A stretch of DNA of 64,000 nt from the NCBI GenBank assembly GCA_015689645.1, contig WVSM01000001.1:62001-126000 (forward strand), written 5' to 3'. Of the stretch, positions 25,028 through 33,426 are shown piece after piece; the first letter of the stretch is position 1; every line of letters begins with the position of its first letter. The notes beneath the pieces were generated by a model that saw only the letters and a list, made by a program, of their open reading frames with translations, did no database searches and was not told the origin of the DNA. The DNA is from Rhodobacterales bacterium HKCCE4037 (GTDB lineage Bacteria; Pseudomonadota; Alphaproteobacteria; Rhodobacterales; Rhodobacteraceae). Position numbers and translations under genes: made by a program.

Positions 25028-25486
25028 TCAGTTCGGCGGCGGCAGGATCGTCATCCCGGAGGCCTCGGCTTTGGCCAGAACGGCGGGGAGGTCCGGCTCT
25101 GACGGGTCGGGCAGGGTGCTCTGGTCGTCGGGCAGCGGTTTTCCGATGCCGGTGAAGAAGGCCTCGTGCATGTGGCCCGGCGCATTGAGGATCAGGACGC
25201 GGGCGGGGCCATCGCCGACCGCCTGAAACGCATGCAGCGCGCCGTCCGGGATGGGCACGAAATCCCCGGCCTTCGCCAGACGCTCGGCGCCGTTGATCAT
25301 GAACCCGACCTGTCCGTCGAGGACGTAGAAGGCCTCGGTTTCACCGGCGTGGTGGTTCGGCGGGGCGCCTGCGCCAACCGGAACGAGGCATTCCACGAGG
25401 CAATACTTGCCGTCGACCTCGTCCGGGAAAGCGTGGAAATTCATCAAGATGTTCAGGACATCATATTTTCGCGCGCGATCCGACAT
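25028..25486 (-). CDS. cupin-domain protein (quercetinase-like)
   Basis: 152 residues. The cupin metal motif is visible: PNHHAGETEAFYVLDG in the first block (two His, one Glu) and GALHAFQAVG in the second (His). Single-domain cupins of this sort resemble quercetin 2,3-dioxygenase-like proteins and small isomerases, but no specific substrate can be read. It is divergent from the TetR regulator at 25576, with an 89-base AT-rich region carrying dyads between them, so the regulator very likely controls it. Confidence 0.8.
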   Translation of the reverse strand: MSDRARKYDVLNILMNFHAFPDEVDGKYCLVECLVPVGAGAPPNHHAGETEAFYVLDGQVGFMINGAERLAKAGDFVPIPDGALHAFQAVGDGPARVLILNAPGHMHEAFFTGIGKPLPDDQSTLPDPSEPDLPAVLAKAEASGMTILPPPN

Positions 25487-25520
25487 TCCCGGCCTCCTGT
25501 GCGATTGCCAGTTCCATGGA

Positions 25521-25558
25521 TATCATGATACACATAAATCATAATAAGACAATAGTCT
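25521..25558. promoter_or_regulatory. AT-rich dyads in the cupin/TetR divergent promoter
   Basis: Within a short, notably AT-rich segment lie TATCATGATA (25521-25530, perfect palindrome), ATGAT-N8-ATCAT (25525-25542) and AGAC-AATA-GTCT (25547-25558). These are plausible operators of the adjacent TetR protein and overlap where both promoters must lie. Confidence 0.5.
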
Positions 25559-25575
25559 CATGAAAGGATGACATC

Positions 25576-26178
25576 ATGGTGGGAACGGACGGACGGGCCG
25601 CTCAGAAAGAGCGTACGCGCATGGCGATCCTCGATGGTGCGCGCAGGTTGTTGAGCGAGGGCAAGCCGGTGACTGTTGCGGCCGCGGCTGAGGTTCACAA
25701 CATCTCGAAGGCGACGGCCTATCGCTACTTCTCGGACCCGGCGTTGCTGGTTGCCGAGGCCGGTCTGGATGTCAGGGTCGCGCCTTACGAGGACGTCACG
25801 GCGGGGTGCCCGGACCTGCGCGCGAAGCTGAAGGCGATCAGCCTCTATTTTCTCGACCTTGCCTTCGAGAACGAAGCCGGGTTCCGGCAATTCGTCAGCA
25901 TGTCGCTTGCCGCCTGGACGCCGGACGAGAGCCGGACCACCCTGCGTCGCGGGGCGCGGCGGGTCCGGATGTACGAACAGGCGCTTGCCTCCGAGAAGGC
26001 GGAGCTGCCGGACGGCCGGCGGCAGATGCTGGTTCACGCCCTGACGATGGCCACGGGGACCGAGGCGATGATTGCCCTGCTCGACATCGCGCATGTCGAT
26101 CACGTCGTCGCGCGCGAGACCGTGTCGGACGTGGTGGATGCCATCCTCGACCATTACCTCGGGCGGCAGGAGACCTGA
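25576..26178 (+). CDS. TetR-family transcriptional regulator
   Basis: 200 residues. The N-terminal HTH is recognisable (RMAILDGARRLLSEGKPVTV, then HNISKATAYRYFSDPALLV); the rest is helical ligand-binding domain. The ribosome site GAAAGGATG lies just before the start. It is divergent from the cupin gene and convergent with the TSUP exporter gene. The shared AT-rich intergenic region suggests it represses the cupin gene and itself. Confidence 0.88.
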   Translation: MVGTDGRAAQKERTRMAILDGARRLLSEGKPVTVAAAAEVHNISKATAYRYFSDPALLVAEAGLDVRVAPYEDVTAGCPDLRAKLKAISLYFLDLAFENEAGFRQFVSMSLAAWTPDESRTTLRRGARRVRMYEQALASEKAELPDGRRQMLVHALTMATGTEAMIALLDIAHVDHVVARETVSDVVDAILDHYLGRQET

Positions 26179-26192
26179 CGGGCAAGGGTGGG

Positions 26193-26936
26193 TCAGAACA
26201 GCTCGGCCAGAAGGCGCAGGGCGATCGCGGCCAGCATGATCAGGATCACGTTGTTGAACAGCTCGCGCGACCAGCGGCGGGCGAGGGCTTCGCCCAAGGG
26301 CATCGTGGCGAGGATCAGCGCGAGCGCGCCGCATCCCATCAGCAAGCGGGTGGGCGTCATGAGGCCCACGCCCATCATCAGCGGGATCTGGGCCAGCGAC
26401 ATGGCGACGAAGACCACGGAGATCGTCGCGATGAACACGGGGCGGTCCAGCTTCATCGCGCTGAGGAATGTGACGGAGATCGGGGCGGAGACGCCGATCG
26501 CCCCTTGAAGGACGCCGGCGGCGACGCCCACGGGCGCGGCGACGCGGTTGGCGGTTTGCCGCGACAGGCTCCAGTCCGGGCGGGCTAGGCGGAAGGCGAT
26601 ATAGGCGAGGCACCCGACGGCGACGCCGGTGGTCAGGGCCTGGGCCGGGAGGGACACGAGCATCACGGTTCCGAGCCCCGCGCCGATGAAGCAGGCGATG
26701 ACAAGGGTGGGCGTGAACCGGCCCTCCAGGTGGTCGGAGCGGTATTTCCACGCCTGCCAGATGTTCGAGACGAGGTTCGGGATGGTGAAGATCGTCACCG
26801 CCGTCGGCACGTCGAAGGCGAGGGCCAGCATCGGCACCGCCACGATGGGCGCGCCCGCACCGGTGGCGCCCTTCACGACCCCTCCGATGATGATGCCGAG
26901 TATGGCAAGCGTTACGGAGAGGGGCTCAATGGGCAT
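26193..26936 (-). CDS. TSUP (TauE/SafE) family membrane exporter
   Basis: 247 residues from ATG 26936, which overlaps the end of the TPP enzyme gene by 11 bases, so the two are translationally coupled. Roughly eight membrane segments; the conserved GGVVKGATGAGAPIVAVPML loop near the N-terminus and GAIGVSAPISVTFL in the second half are the paired TSUP repeats. Known relatives export sulfite, sulfoacetate or related anions, while others take up organic anions. The tight pairing with a TPP enzyme hints that it moves a product or substrate of that enzyme. No sulfur-specific gene is visible in the cluster. Confidence 0.85.
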   Translation of the reverse strand: MPIEPLSVTLAILGIIIGGVVKGATGAGAPIVAVPMLALAFDVPTAVTIFTIPNLVSNIWQAWKYRSDHLEGRFTPTLVIACFIGAGLGTVMLVSLPAQALTTGVAVGCLAYIAFRLARPDWSLSRQTANRVAAPVGVAAGVLQGAIGVSAPISVTFLSAMKLDRPVFIATISVVFVAMSLAQIPLMMGVGLMTPTRLLMGCGALALILATMPLGEALARRWSRELFNNVILIMLAAIALRLLAELF

Positions 26937-28632
26937 CCGAGGCCGCCACCCTGACATCGAGAAGGGCCTGCCGCTTTTCGCGGCGGATGATGTCGATGGC
27001 ACGGTCCAGAGCGGCAGGAAGATCCTCGGCCCGGTCGACGCGTTCGGCGTGCGCGCGGCTGGCCTGCGCCACTTGCGTGAAATCGGGCAGCGGGGAGAGC
27101 GAGGTCAGCGGCATGTCGTTGGCCTTGGCCGCAGCCCCGTTCGGGTAGGCGCCGATGACCGAGCGGCGAACGGCGTTCCACATCGCGTTGTTCTTGACGA
27201 TTGTCAGGATCGGAAGCTCCAGCGCCTCGGCGATCTGATGGGCTGCGACGGGGTTGGCGAACATGTAGGAGCCGTCGCCGACCGCGGCGATCACGAGCCG
27301 GTCGCGATCGGCCAGCTGCGCGCCGAGGGCGGCGTTCATCGCCCATCCGAGGCCTCCGGAATGGGGGCTGATGAAGGCGCGGTTGGGTCCTTTCAGGTCC
27401 ATGAACCCGGGGAGGATGCCGAGGTCGGAGAAGACGATGCCGTCCTCGCCCATCGCCTCGCCGACGCAGTGGCTCAGCCATTCGGCACTCATGGTGTCGG
27501 CGGCGGGCCTGGTGGCGATTTCCTTGAGCTTGGCGCGGCGGGCGGTCGCGCTGTCGGTGAGGGCGGCGTTGCGGGTCTCCGCCCCGGGCAGCGGGGTGTC
27601 CAGGGCGGTGTCGAGGGCGGCGAGCGCTAGGAGCGGATCGGCGTGGATTGCCAGATCGGTCTGGTGTCCGCGCACCGGCAGGCGGGCGAAATGGGGGTCG
27701 GGGCCGATATGGGCGATCTTGCAGCCGTCGGGTGGTGTGGCGGTGGCGGCGACCCAGGGCGTCGGGCTGTCGAGGACGAGGAGCGTATCGGTGTCGGTGA
27801 AGACCGCGTCGGGGGCGTAGCCGGCGAAATTGGGGTGGTCTGACGGCAGCAGGTTGCGGGTCAGGAAGGGGCTGATGACGCGGATGCCATGGCGCGCGGC
27901 GAAGGCGGCGAGCGCCTCGCCCAGGGCGCCGTCGGGGTCGCCGCGTTGGCACAGGATCGTCGGGTGTTTTGCTGCGCGCAGCCAGTCGGCCAGCGTCTCG
28001 ATCGCGGTGGCGTCGGGCGCGGCGGGTGTGGCGGGCGGGCGGGCCGTTTGGGTCGGCGTCCAGTCGGGACAGGCCTCGGTCAGGGGTTCGCGCGGCAGGC
28101 TCAGGTAGACGGGGCCCTCGGGGGCGGAATTGGCCAGCGCCACGGCGCGGCCCACGATCTCGCCGGCCTGTTCGGGGTAGCGCAGTTCGTAGTTGAACTT
28201 CACCGCGTCGCGCAGGAGCGATGTCTGGTCGAACATCTCCTGCCCGTAGTGGATCTGGGTGACGCGGTGGCCCGGGCGGCCCGTCTCGGTGACAGGTGTG
28301 CGGCCGGACATGACCAGCACCGGAACGTTGTCGCTGGCGGCGTTGATCACCCCCATGACGGCATTGGCGAGGCCGACGTTGACGTGGAACATCACGGCCT
28401 GGGTGCGACCGGTCACGAGGTAATGGCCGTGCGCCATGGCGACACCGGCGGTCTCATGGGGGACCGTGACGGGCGTGGGAATGGCGTCGGACGGCAAGCT
28501 GGCCATGGCTTCGATGATCGGCGGAAAATCGGTGCCGGCATTGGCAAAGAGGTAGTCGATGCCGCTTGCCTTCATGCCGAGAAGCAGGGCTTCGGCCCCC
28601 GTCGCCGGACTGCGCTTGTCGTGACCCTCCAT
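26926..28632 (-). CDS. thiamine-diphosphate-dependent enzyme (acetolactate synthase / benzoylformate decarboxylase-like)
   Basis: 568 residues from ATG 28632 with a strong GGGGGGA ribosome site. All three TPP-enzyme domains are present: the pyrimidine-binding domain with catalytic Glu60 (VPHETAGVAMAHG), a central domain, and the diphosphate-binding domain with GDGSYMFANPV...IVKNN holding the metal-binding GDG-NN motif. The family includes 2-oxoacid decarboxylases and acetolactate synthases; substrate is not evident. It is divergent from the TAXI transporter gene with a shared operator at 28714-28732, so it belongs to the catabolic cluster 26193-37169. A 2-oxoacid decarboxylase feeding the aldehyde dehydrogenase downstream is my best guess. 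Confidence 0.87.
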   Translation of the reverse strand: MEGHDKRSPATGAEALLLGMKASGIDYLFANAGTDFPPIIEAMASLPSDAIPTPVTVPHETAGVAMAHGHYLVTGRTQAVMFHVNVGLANAVMGVINAASDNVPVLVMSGRTPVTETGRPGHRVTQIHYGQEMFDQTSLLRDAVKFNYELRYPEQAGEIVGRAVALANSAPEGPVYLSLPREPLTEACPDWTPTQTARPPATPAAPDATAIETLADWLRAAKHPTILCQRGDPDGALGEALAAFAARHGIRVISPFLTRNLLPSDHPNFAGYAPDAVFTDTDTLLVLDSPTPWVAATATPPDGCKIAHIGPDPHFARLPVRGHQTDLAIHADPLLALAALDTALDTPLPGAETRNAALTDSATARRAKLKEIATRPAADTMSAEWLSHCVGEAMGEDGIVFSDLGILPGFMDLKGPNRAFISPHSGGLGWAMNAALGAQLADRDRLVIAAVGDGSYMFANPVAAHQIAEALELPILTIVKNNAMWNAVRRSVIGAYPNGAAAKANDMPLTSLSPLPDFTQVAQASRAHAERVDRAEDLPAALDRAIDIIRREKRQALLDVRVAASDAH

Positions 28633-28713
28633 CTGGCGTTCCCCCCTTTTGCCGCTCTTCCCTTCGCGCAAATTGTCTTGAATTCAGACCTCCCGCAAGC
28701 AATATTCGGCAAG

Positions 28714-28732
28714 AATCTCATTATGTGAGATT
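28714..28732. promoter_or_regulatory. inverted repeat in divergent promoter, candidate IclR operator
   Basis: AATCTCA-TTATG-TGAGATT, seven-base perfect arms, centred between the divergent TPP-enzyme gene and TAXI transporter operon. Palindromes of this size and AT-rich centre are typical of IclR-family sites, and an IclR gene lies in the right-hand operon. A candidate ribosome site for the transporter gene (GGGAGGA, 28769-28775) is further downstream. Confidence 0.6.
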
Positions 28733-28783
28733 TTCGTCGGCCTCTGGGAGGGAGCCGAAATTTTTTCAGGGAGGACTGAAACC

Positions 28784-29734
28784 ATGAACAAGGCACTTGC
28801 AGGCGCAATGGTCGCCGCGGCGCTTGGCCTCGGTGGGGCTGCTCAGGCGCAGAACGTCGGGATCGCGACCTCGAACCCCGGCTCGCTGTTTCACAACATC
28901 GGAACCGCCGTCGCAAATGCGGCCAACGAGGCGGGGCTGAACACCACGATCCAGCCCGCCACCAGCCCGAACCAGTTCATCCCGTTCGTCAATTCCGGTG
29001 GGATCGAATTCGGCGTCGCCAACTTGCAGGAGGTCAGCTACGCGATCACCGGCGAGGAATGGTGGAACGGGGTCGAGAGCCCCAACCTGCGTGTCGTGGC
29101 GCATCTTCAGCCGCTGGTCGAAGCGATCTTCGTGCGCGCGGACAGCGATATCATGACCGTCGCCGACCTCGCGGGGCAGCCGATGACCGATGGCTATACC
29201 GCGCAGAACACCATCCTGCCGCAGCTGTCGGCGTTCTACGCCACCGCAGGGATGACCCGCGACGATGTCGTGCCGGTGAACGTGGCCTCGGTCGTGGCGG
29301 GCGCGGATGCGTTCATCGCGGGCGATACGGTCGGGTTCATCTTCGCCCATGGCGCGGGCAAGGTCCGGGAAGCCGACGCGGCTGTCGGTGGCCTGCGCGC
29401 GCTGGGTGTCGGCGACGACAGCGACGAGGCGCTGGCCGCCGCACAGGAGCATTGGCCAACGGCGTATTTCACGGTTCTGCCGGAAGGCTCGATGCCGGGC
29501 GTTCTGGAGGACACGACCTACATCGCCTTCCCCCAGGTCGTCTTCACCCATGCCGATGTGCCTGATGACGTGGTCTTCGCCATGGCGCAGGCGATGTACG
29601 AGAATGCCGCTGTGATGGGCGAGACCTTTCCGCCGATGCGCGCCTTCCGGCCCGAGGACATGCGGGGCGAAACCGGCAATGCCGAGTATCACCCCGGCGC
29701 CATCGCGTTCTTCGAAAGCGTCGGGCTGGAATAA
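28784..29734 (+). CDS. TAXI-family TRAP transporter substrate-binding protein
   Basis: 316 residues with a signal peptide (hydrophobic core to AAQAQ, cleavage near residue 22). The mature protein follows the TAXI family: ATSNPGSLFHNIGTAVANAAN at the start and GVANLQEVSYAITG later. TAXI receptors feed fused TRAP permeases, as here, where the permease gene begins one base after this stop. The ligand is unknown; glutamate, glutamine and carboxylic acids are known for characterised TAXI proteins, but cluster context suggests an aromatic or other organic acid. Confidence 0.9.
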   Translation: MNKALAGAMVAAALGLGGAAQAQNVGIATSNPGSLFHNIGTAVANAANEAGLNTTIQPATSPNQFIPFVNSGGIEFGVANLQEVSYAITGEEWWNGVESPNLRVVAHLQPLVEAIFVRADSDIMTVADLAGQPMTDGYTAQNTILPQLSAFYATAGMTRDDVVPVNVASVVAGADAFIAGDTVGFIFAHGAGKVREADAAVGGLRALGVGDDSDEALAAAQEHWPTAYFTVLPEGSMPGVLEDTTYIAFPQVVFTHADVPDDVVFAMAQAMYENAAVMGETFPPMRAFRPEDMRGETGNAEYHPGAIAFFESVGLE

Positions 29735-31681
29735 GTGAGCACCGACGACGCAAATTCGGGAGAGGCCGGGTCCGGCCTTTCCCCGCGTGTCTGGCGTCCC
29801 TTCGCGGATGTCCTCGCGGCGTTGGTGACGCTTCTCGCCATCGGGTGGGCGGTGTCTTTTCAGCGCGTGATCGGGTTGAACATCTACCCGCAGCAGCTTT
29901 TCGCGGCGATCCTCGGGTTTTCCCTCGCCGTGGCCTACCTGACCCTGCCAAGAATGCGCGGCGCGCCCCGGGGCCGGGCCCCGTGGTACGACGTGGCCCT
30001 TGCCGTGCTGGCGCTCGCGATGATGGGATATATCGCTGTCGAATATCCACGCCTCGTTCTACAGATTTTCGCGCGTCCGCTGGATGCGTGGCTTCCCGGG
30101 CTGATCGTCGTGCTGTTGACGCTGGAGGCGCTGCGCCGCGCGACCGGGTGGGCGTTGGTCATCATCATTGTCGTCTTCATTCTCTATGCCCTGTTCGGCG
30201 ATGCGCTGCCGGGGCGGCTACAGGGACGAGCGCAGAACTGGCAACTTCTGTCGGGCTACATGGCGCTGGATTCGAACGGCATCCTCGGCCTGCCGATGTC
30301 GGTCGCGGCCACGGTCGTCGTGGCCTTCATCCTGTTCGGCACGCTTCTGGGCATCACCGGCGGCTCGCAATTCTTCACCGACGCCGCGATGCTTGCCATG
30401 GGCCGGTTTCGCGGCGGGTCGATGAAAATCGCGGTCCTGGCCTCGGGGCTGTTCGGCTCGATCTCCGGCTCGGCCGTGGCCAATGTCGTGGGCACGGGGG
30501 TCGTGACCATCCCGATGATCAAGCGCGACGGATACCCGGCCCACAAGGCGGGCGCGATCGAGGCCGTCGCCTCCACCGGAGGGCAGCTGATGCCGCCGGT
30601 CATGGGCGCGGCCGCCTTCCTGATGGCGGAGTTCCTGGCCGTTCCCTATTCCGAGATCGTGATGGCGGCGCTGGTTCCCGCGATCCTGTACTACGTGGCG
30701 CTGTTCATCCAGGCCGACCTTGAGGCCGCACGCCTCGGCATCCGGGCGGTGCCAAGGTCCGAGATCCCGAATGGCCGAATGGTCGCCGTCGGCGTGCACT
30801 TCGTGTTCGCCTTCGGGCTGCTGATCTACCTGCTGTTCTGGCAGCGGTACCAGCCCGAGCGGGCCGCGACATGGGCCTGTCTTGCCCTGATCGCCTCATC
30901 GCTGCTGATCGGTTATCGCGGCACCCGGCCGTCGCTGCGCGCCATTGCGGGGAGCCTTGCGAAATGCGGGCAGGGCGTGACGGAGATAATCCTGATCTCT
31001 GCCGCGTCGGGCATCGTGATCGGGGTGCTGAACGTCACCGGCCTGTCCTTCAACCTCACCTACCTGCTGGTGCAGATCGGCGGCGGGTCGGCGGCGCTGC
31101 TGCTGTTCCTGTCGGCGCTGGTGTGCATCGTGCTGGGCATGGGCCTGCCGACGCTAGGGGTTTACGTCCTGCTGGCGGCGCTGGTGGCACCGGCGCTGGT
31201 GCAGGTGGGGATCGAGCCCATCGGGGCGCATCTTTACGTGCTCTATTTCGGAATGATGTCGATGATCACGCCACCGATCGCGCTGGCCGCGTTTGCCGCC
31301 GCCGCCATCGCGAGGGCACCCGCCATGGCGACCGGTTGGGCGGCGATGCGGTTCGGCTGGTCGGCCTACGTGATCCCGGTGCTGTTCGTGCTGTCGCCGA
31401 CGCTGCTGTTGCAGGGCGAAAGCTGGGACGTGAGCGTTGCGATTGCCAGTGCGGGCATGGGCGTCTGGTTGGTGTCGAGCGCCTTGGCGGGCTACTTTTC
31501 GGGGCCTTTGTCGATTGCGATGCGCATTGGCTTCGCGGTCTGCGGCCTGATCGCGCTGATCCCGGCCACAGCGTTTGAGGGCGCCGTCTACACCGATATC
31601 GCGGGGGTCGCCGGCGGGATTGGTTTGATGGCCTTCGACATCATCCGCAACCGGCGCGAACGGGCGGAGCAGGCGGTATGA
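29735..31681 (+). CDS. fused TRAP transporter permease (DctQM fusion, TAXI type)
   Basis: 648 residues from a GTG immediately after the receptor gene stop. An N-terminal DctQ-like part (about four membrane segments, residues 25-150) is fused to a DctM-like part with about 12 or more segments, including GSISGSAVANVVGTGVVTIP and VASTGGQLMPPVMGAAAFLM, the characteristic paired loops. A few extra hydrophobic segments follow at the C-terminus (about 580-640). It imports the receptor's ligand across the inner membrane using an ion gradient. Its end overlaps the IclR gene by four bases. Confidence 0.92.
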   Translation: MSTDDANSGEAGSGLSPRVWRPFADVLAALVTLLAIGWAVSFQRVIGLNIYPQQLFAAILGFSLAVAYLTLPRMRGAPRGRAPWYDVALAVLALAMMGYIAVEYPRLVLQIFARPLDAWLPGLIVVLLTLEALRRATGWALVIIIVVFILYALFGDALPGRLQGRAQNWQLLSGYMALDSNGILGLPMSVAATVVVAFILFGTLLGITGGSQFFTDAAMLAMGRFRGGSMKIAVLASGLFGSISGSAVANVVGTGVVTIPMIKRDGYPAHKAGAIEAVASTGGQLMPPVMGAAAFLMAEFLAVPYSEIVMAALVPAILYYVALFIQADLEAARLGIRAVPRSEIPNGRMVAVGVHFVFAFGLLIYLLFWQRYQPERAATWACLALIASSLLIGYRGTRPSLRAIAGSLAKCGQGVTEIILISAASGIVIGVLNVTGLSFNLTYLLVQIGGGSAALLLFLSALVCIVLGMGLPTLGVYVLLAALVAPALVQVGIEPIGAHLYVLYFGMMSMITPPIALAAFAAAAIARAPAMATGWAAMRFGWSAYVIPVLFVLSPTLLLQGESWDVSVAIASAGMGVWLVSSALAGYFSGPLSIAMRIGFAVCGLIALIPATAFEGAVYTDIAGVAGGIGLMAFDIIRNRRERAEQAV

Positions 31682-32412
31682 GCCAGGGAAGTGGAGAACG
31701 GCTTCTGTCGATCCTCGACATGTTCACCGAGGATCAGCCGGAATGGACGCCGCAGGAGTTGATGGGGCGGTTGGGTTGTTCGCGGCCCACGCTTTACCGG
31801 TATCTCAAGGTCCTGCGCGAGGCGGGATTCCTCGCGCCTGTGTCGGGCGGGGCGTTCGGGCTTGGGCCGCGGTTCGTGGAGATGGATTTCCTTGCGCGGA
31901 AATCCGATCCGCTGGTGGCCTACGGTCAGCCGCATCTGAACGCGCTGGCGGCGCAGTTTCCGGGAACGGCTTTCCTTGTGCGCTGGTATGGCGAGCGGAT
32001 GCTCTGCGTCGCGTCGGCCAGCCGGGACGCGGCCGCGCGCACCAGTTATCCGCGGGGGCGACCGATGCCGCTGGCCAACGGGGCTGCGGCGAAGGCGATC
32101 CTTGCGCATCTGCCGCGCCGGCGGCTGGAGATCGTGGCCGATGGCGCCGACCTGGCCGAGACCCTGCGCACGATCCGCCGCGACGGGATCGCCGTGGCCC
32201 ATGGGGAGGTCACGCCCGGCATCGTCGGGACCGCGGCGCCGGTCTTCGATGCCACGGGCAATCCGCTGGCTTCGCTTTGCGTCAGCATGGAGGCCGACGC
32301 CTACGCTGCGACGTCGCGCAAGACACTCGAGGCGGCGATCCTTGCGGCGACGCAGGATATCAGCACCGCCCTTTCCGAACCTGTCCCCGAAATAGTTGGA
32401 GAACTCCCATGA
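31678..32412 (+). CDS. IclR-family transcriptional regulator
   Basis: 244 residues. N-terminal winged HTH (LLSILDMFTEDQPEWTPQEL, then GCSRPTLYRYLKVLREAGFL) and a C-terminal IclR effector domain. The start overlaps the permease end (ATGA) and its stop overlaps the next gene (ATGA), so it is embedded in the catabolic operon and probably autoregulated through the operator at 28714-28732. IclR proteins commonly sense aromatic acids or their breakdown products. The effector is not readable here. Confidence 0.9.
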   Translation: MSQGSGERLLSILDMFTEDQPEWTPQELMGRLGCSRPTLYRYLKVLREAGFLAPVSGGAFGLGPRFVEMDFLARKSDPLVAYGQPHLNALAAQFPGTAFLVRWYGERMLCVASASRDAAARTSYPRGRPMPLANGAAAKAILAHLPRRRLEIVADGADLAETLRTIRRDGIAVAHGEVTPGIVGTAAPVFDATGNPLASLCVSMEADAYAATSRKTLEAAILAATQDISTALSEPVPEIVGELP

Positions 32413-33425
32413 AGAAGATCGACGTCTTCAACCACATCTGGCCCAAGCCGTTTCACGATGCGCTGATCGACCACCTGGGGGCGACCACGGATATCACGCG
32501 CCGGTCCGAGGCGGTGCCGATGATGACCAACCTCGACCGGCGGTTCGAAGTGATGGACATGTTCGGTGAGGAGTATTGCCAGATCCTCTCCATCGCGTCG
32601 CCGCCCTACGAGAAATACGCCGAGCCGGCCAAGGCGCTGGAGCTGGCGACGATTGCCTCCGACAGCATGGCGGAGTTGTGCCAGCAATACCCCGACAGGT
32701 TCCCGGGTTTCATCGGCACGGCGGTGATGTCGAACCCCGATGCGATGGTCGAGGACGCGCGGCGCAACATCGAGGATCTCGGGGCCTGCGGGATGCAGAT
32801 TTTCACCAATGTCTCGGGCAAGCCGCTGGACCGGCCCGAGTTCGAGGATTTCTTCGCCTACATGCATTCGGTCGGCAAACCGATCTGGATGCACCCGGCG
32901 CGGGGCGCGAATTTCCCCGATTACCTGACCGAGGAGACATCGGAATACGAGATCTGGTGGACCTTCGGCTGGCCCTACGAGACGTCGGCCGCGATGGCGC
33001 GTCTGGTGTTCTCGGGGCATTTCGACCGCTATCCGGGGCTCAACATCATCACCCACCACGCGGGCGGGATGGTGCCGTTCTTCGAGGGCCGTGTCGGGCC
33101 CGGGTGGGACCAGATGGGCGCACGGACGACGGACAGGGACCTGGGCGCGGTGCGGCGCGCGTTGAAGCGCCCGCATCTGGAGTATTTCAAGGAATTTCAT
33201 GCGGATACGGCGTCGTTCGGATCCGCGCGCGCGATCACGCACGCGATGGAGTTCTTCGGCGAGGATCGCGTGCTCTTCGCCTCGGACGCGCCGTTCGATC
33301 CGGAGCAGGGCCCGATGTACATCCGCGAAACCATCAGGATCATCGAGGAGCTGGACATCACCGAGGCGCAGCGCCGCAAGATCTTCCAGGACAATGCGGT
33401 GGCGCTGCTGGGGCTGGAGATCTGA
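32409..33425 (+). CDS. amidohydrolase-2 family protein (ACMSD / resorcylate decarboxylase-like)
   Basis: 338 residues from ATG 32409, overlapping the IclR stop by four bases; the frame extends upstream but without similarity. Fold features are DVFNHIWPKP at the start, WMHPARGANF (His), ITHHAGG (His) and FASDAPFDPEQGP (Asp), all expected metal or active-site positions of the TIM-barrel family. Residue 7 is Phe where most members have a metal-ligand His or Glu two places before His9, so metal binding may differ. Relatives decarboxylate aromatic or semialdehyde acids or hydrolyse lactones. It belongs with the aldehyde dehydrogenase and monooxygenase that follow. Confidence 0.85.
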   Translation: MKKIDVFNHIWPKPFHDALIDHLGATTDITRRSEAVPMMTNLDRRFEVMDMFGEEYCQILSIASPPYEKYAEPAKALELATIASDSMAELCQQYPDRFPGFIGTAVMSNPDAMVEDARRNIEDLGACGMQIFTNVSGKPLDRPEFEDFFAYMHSVGKPIWMHPARGANFPDYLTEETSEYEIWWTFGWPYETSAAMARLVFSGHFDRYPGLNIITHHAGGMVPFFEGRVGPGWDQMGARTTDRDLGAVRRALKRPHLEYFKEFHADTASFGSARAITHAMEFFGEDRVLFASDAPFDPEQGPMYIRETIRIIEELDITEAQRRKIFQDNAVALLGLEI

Positions 33426-33426
33426 G

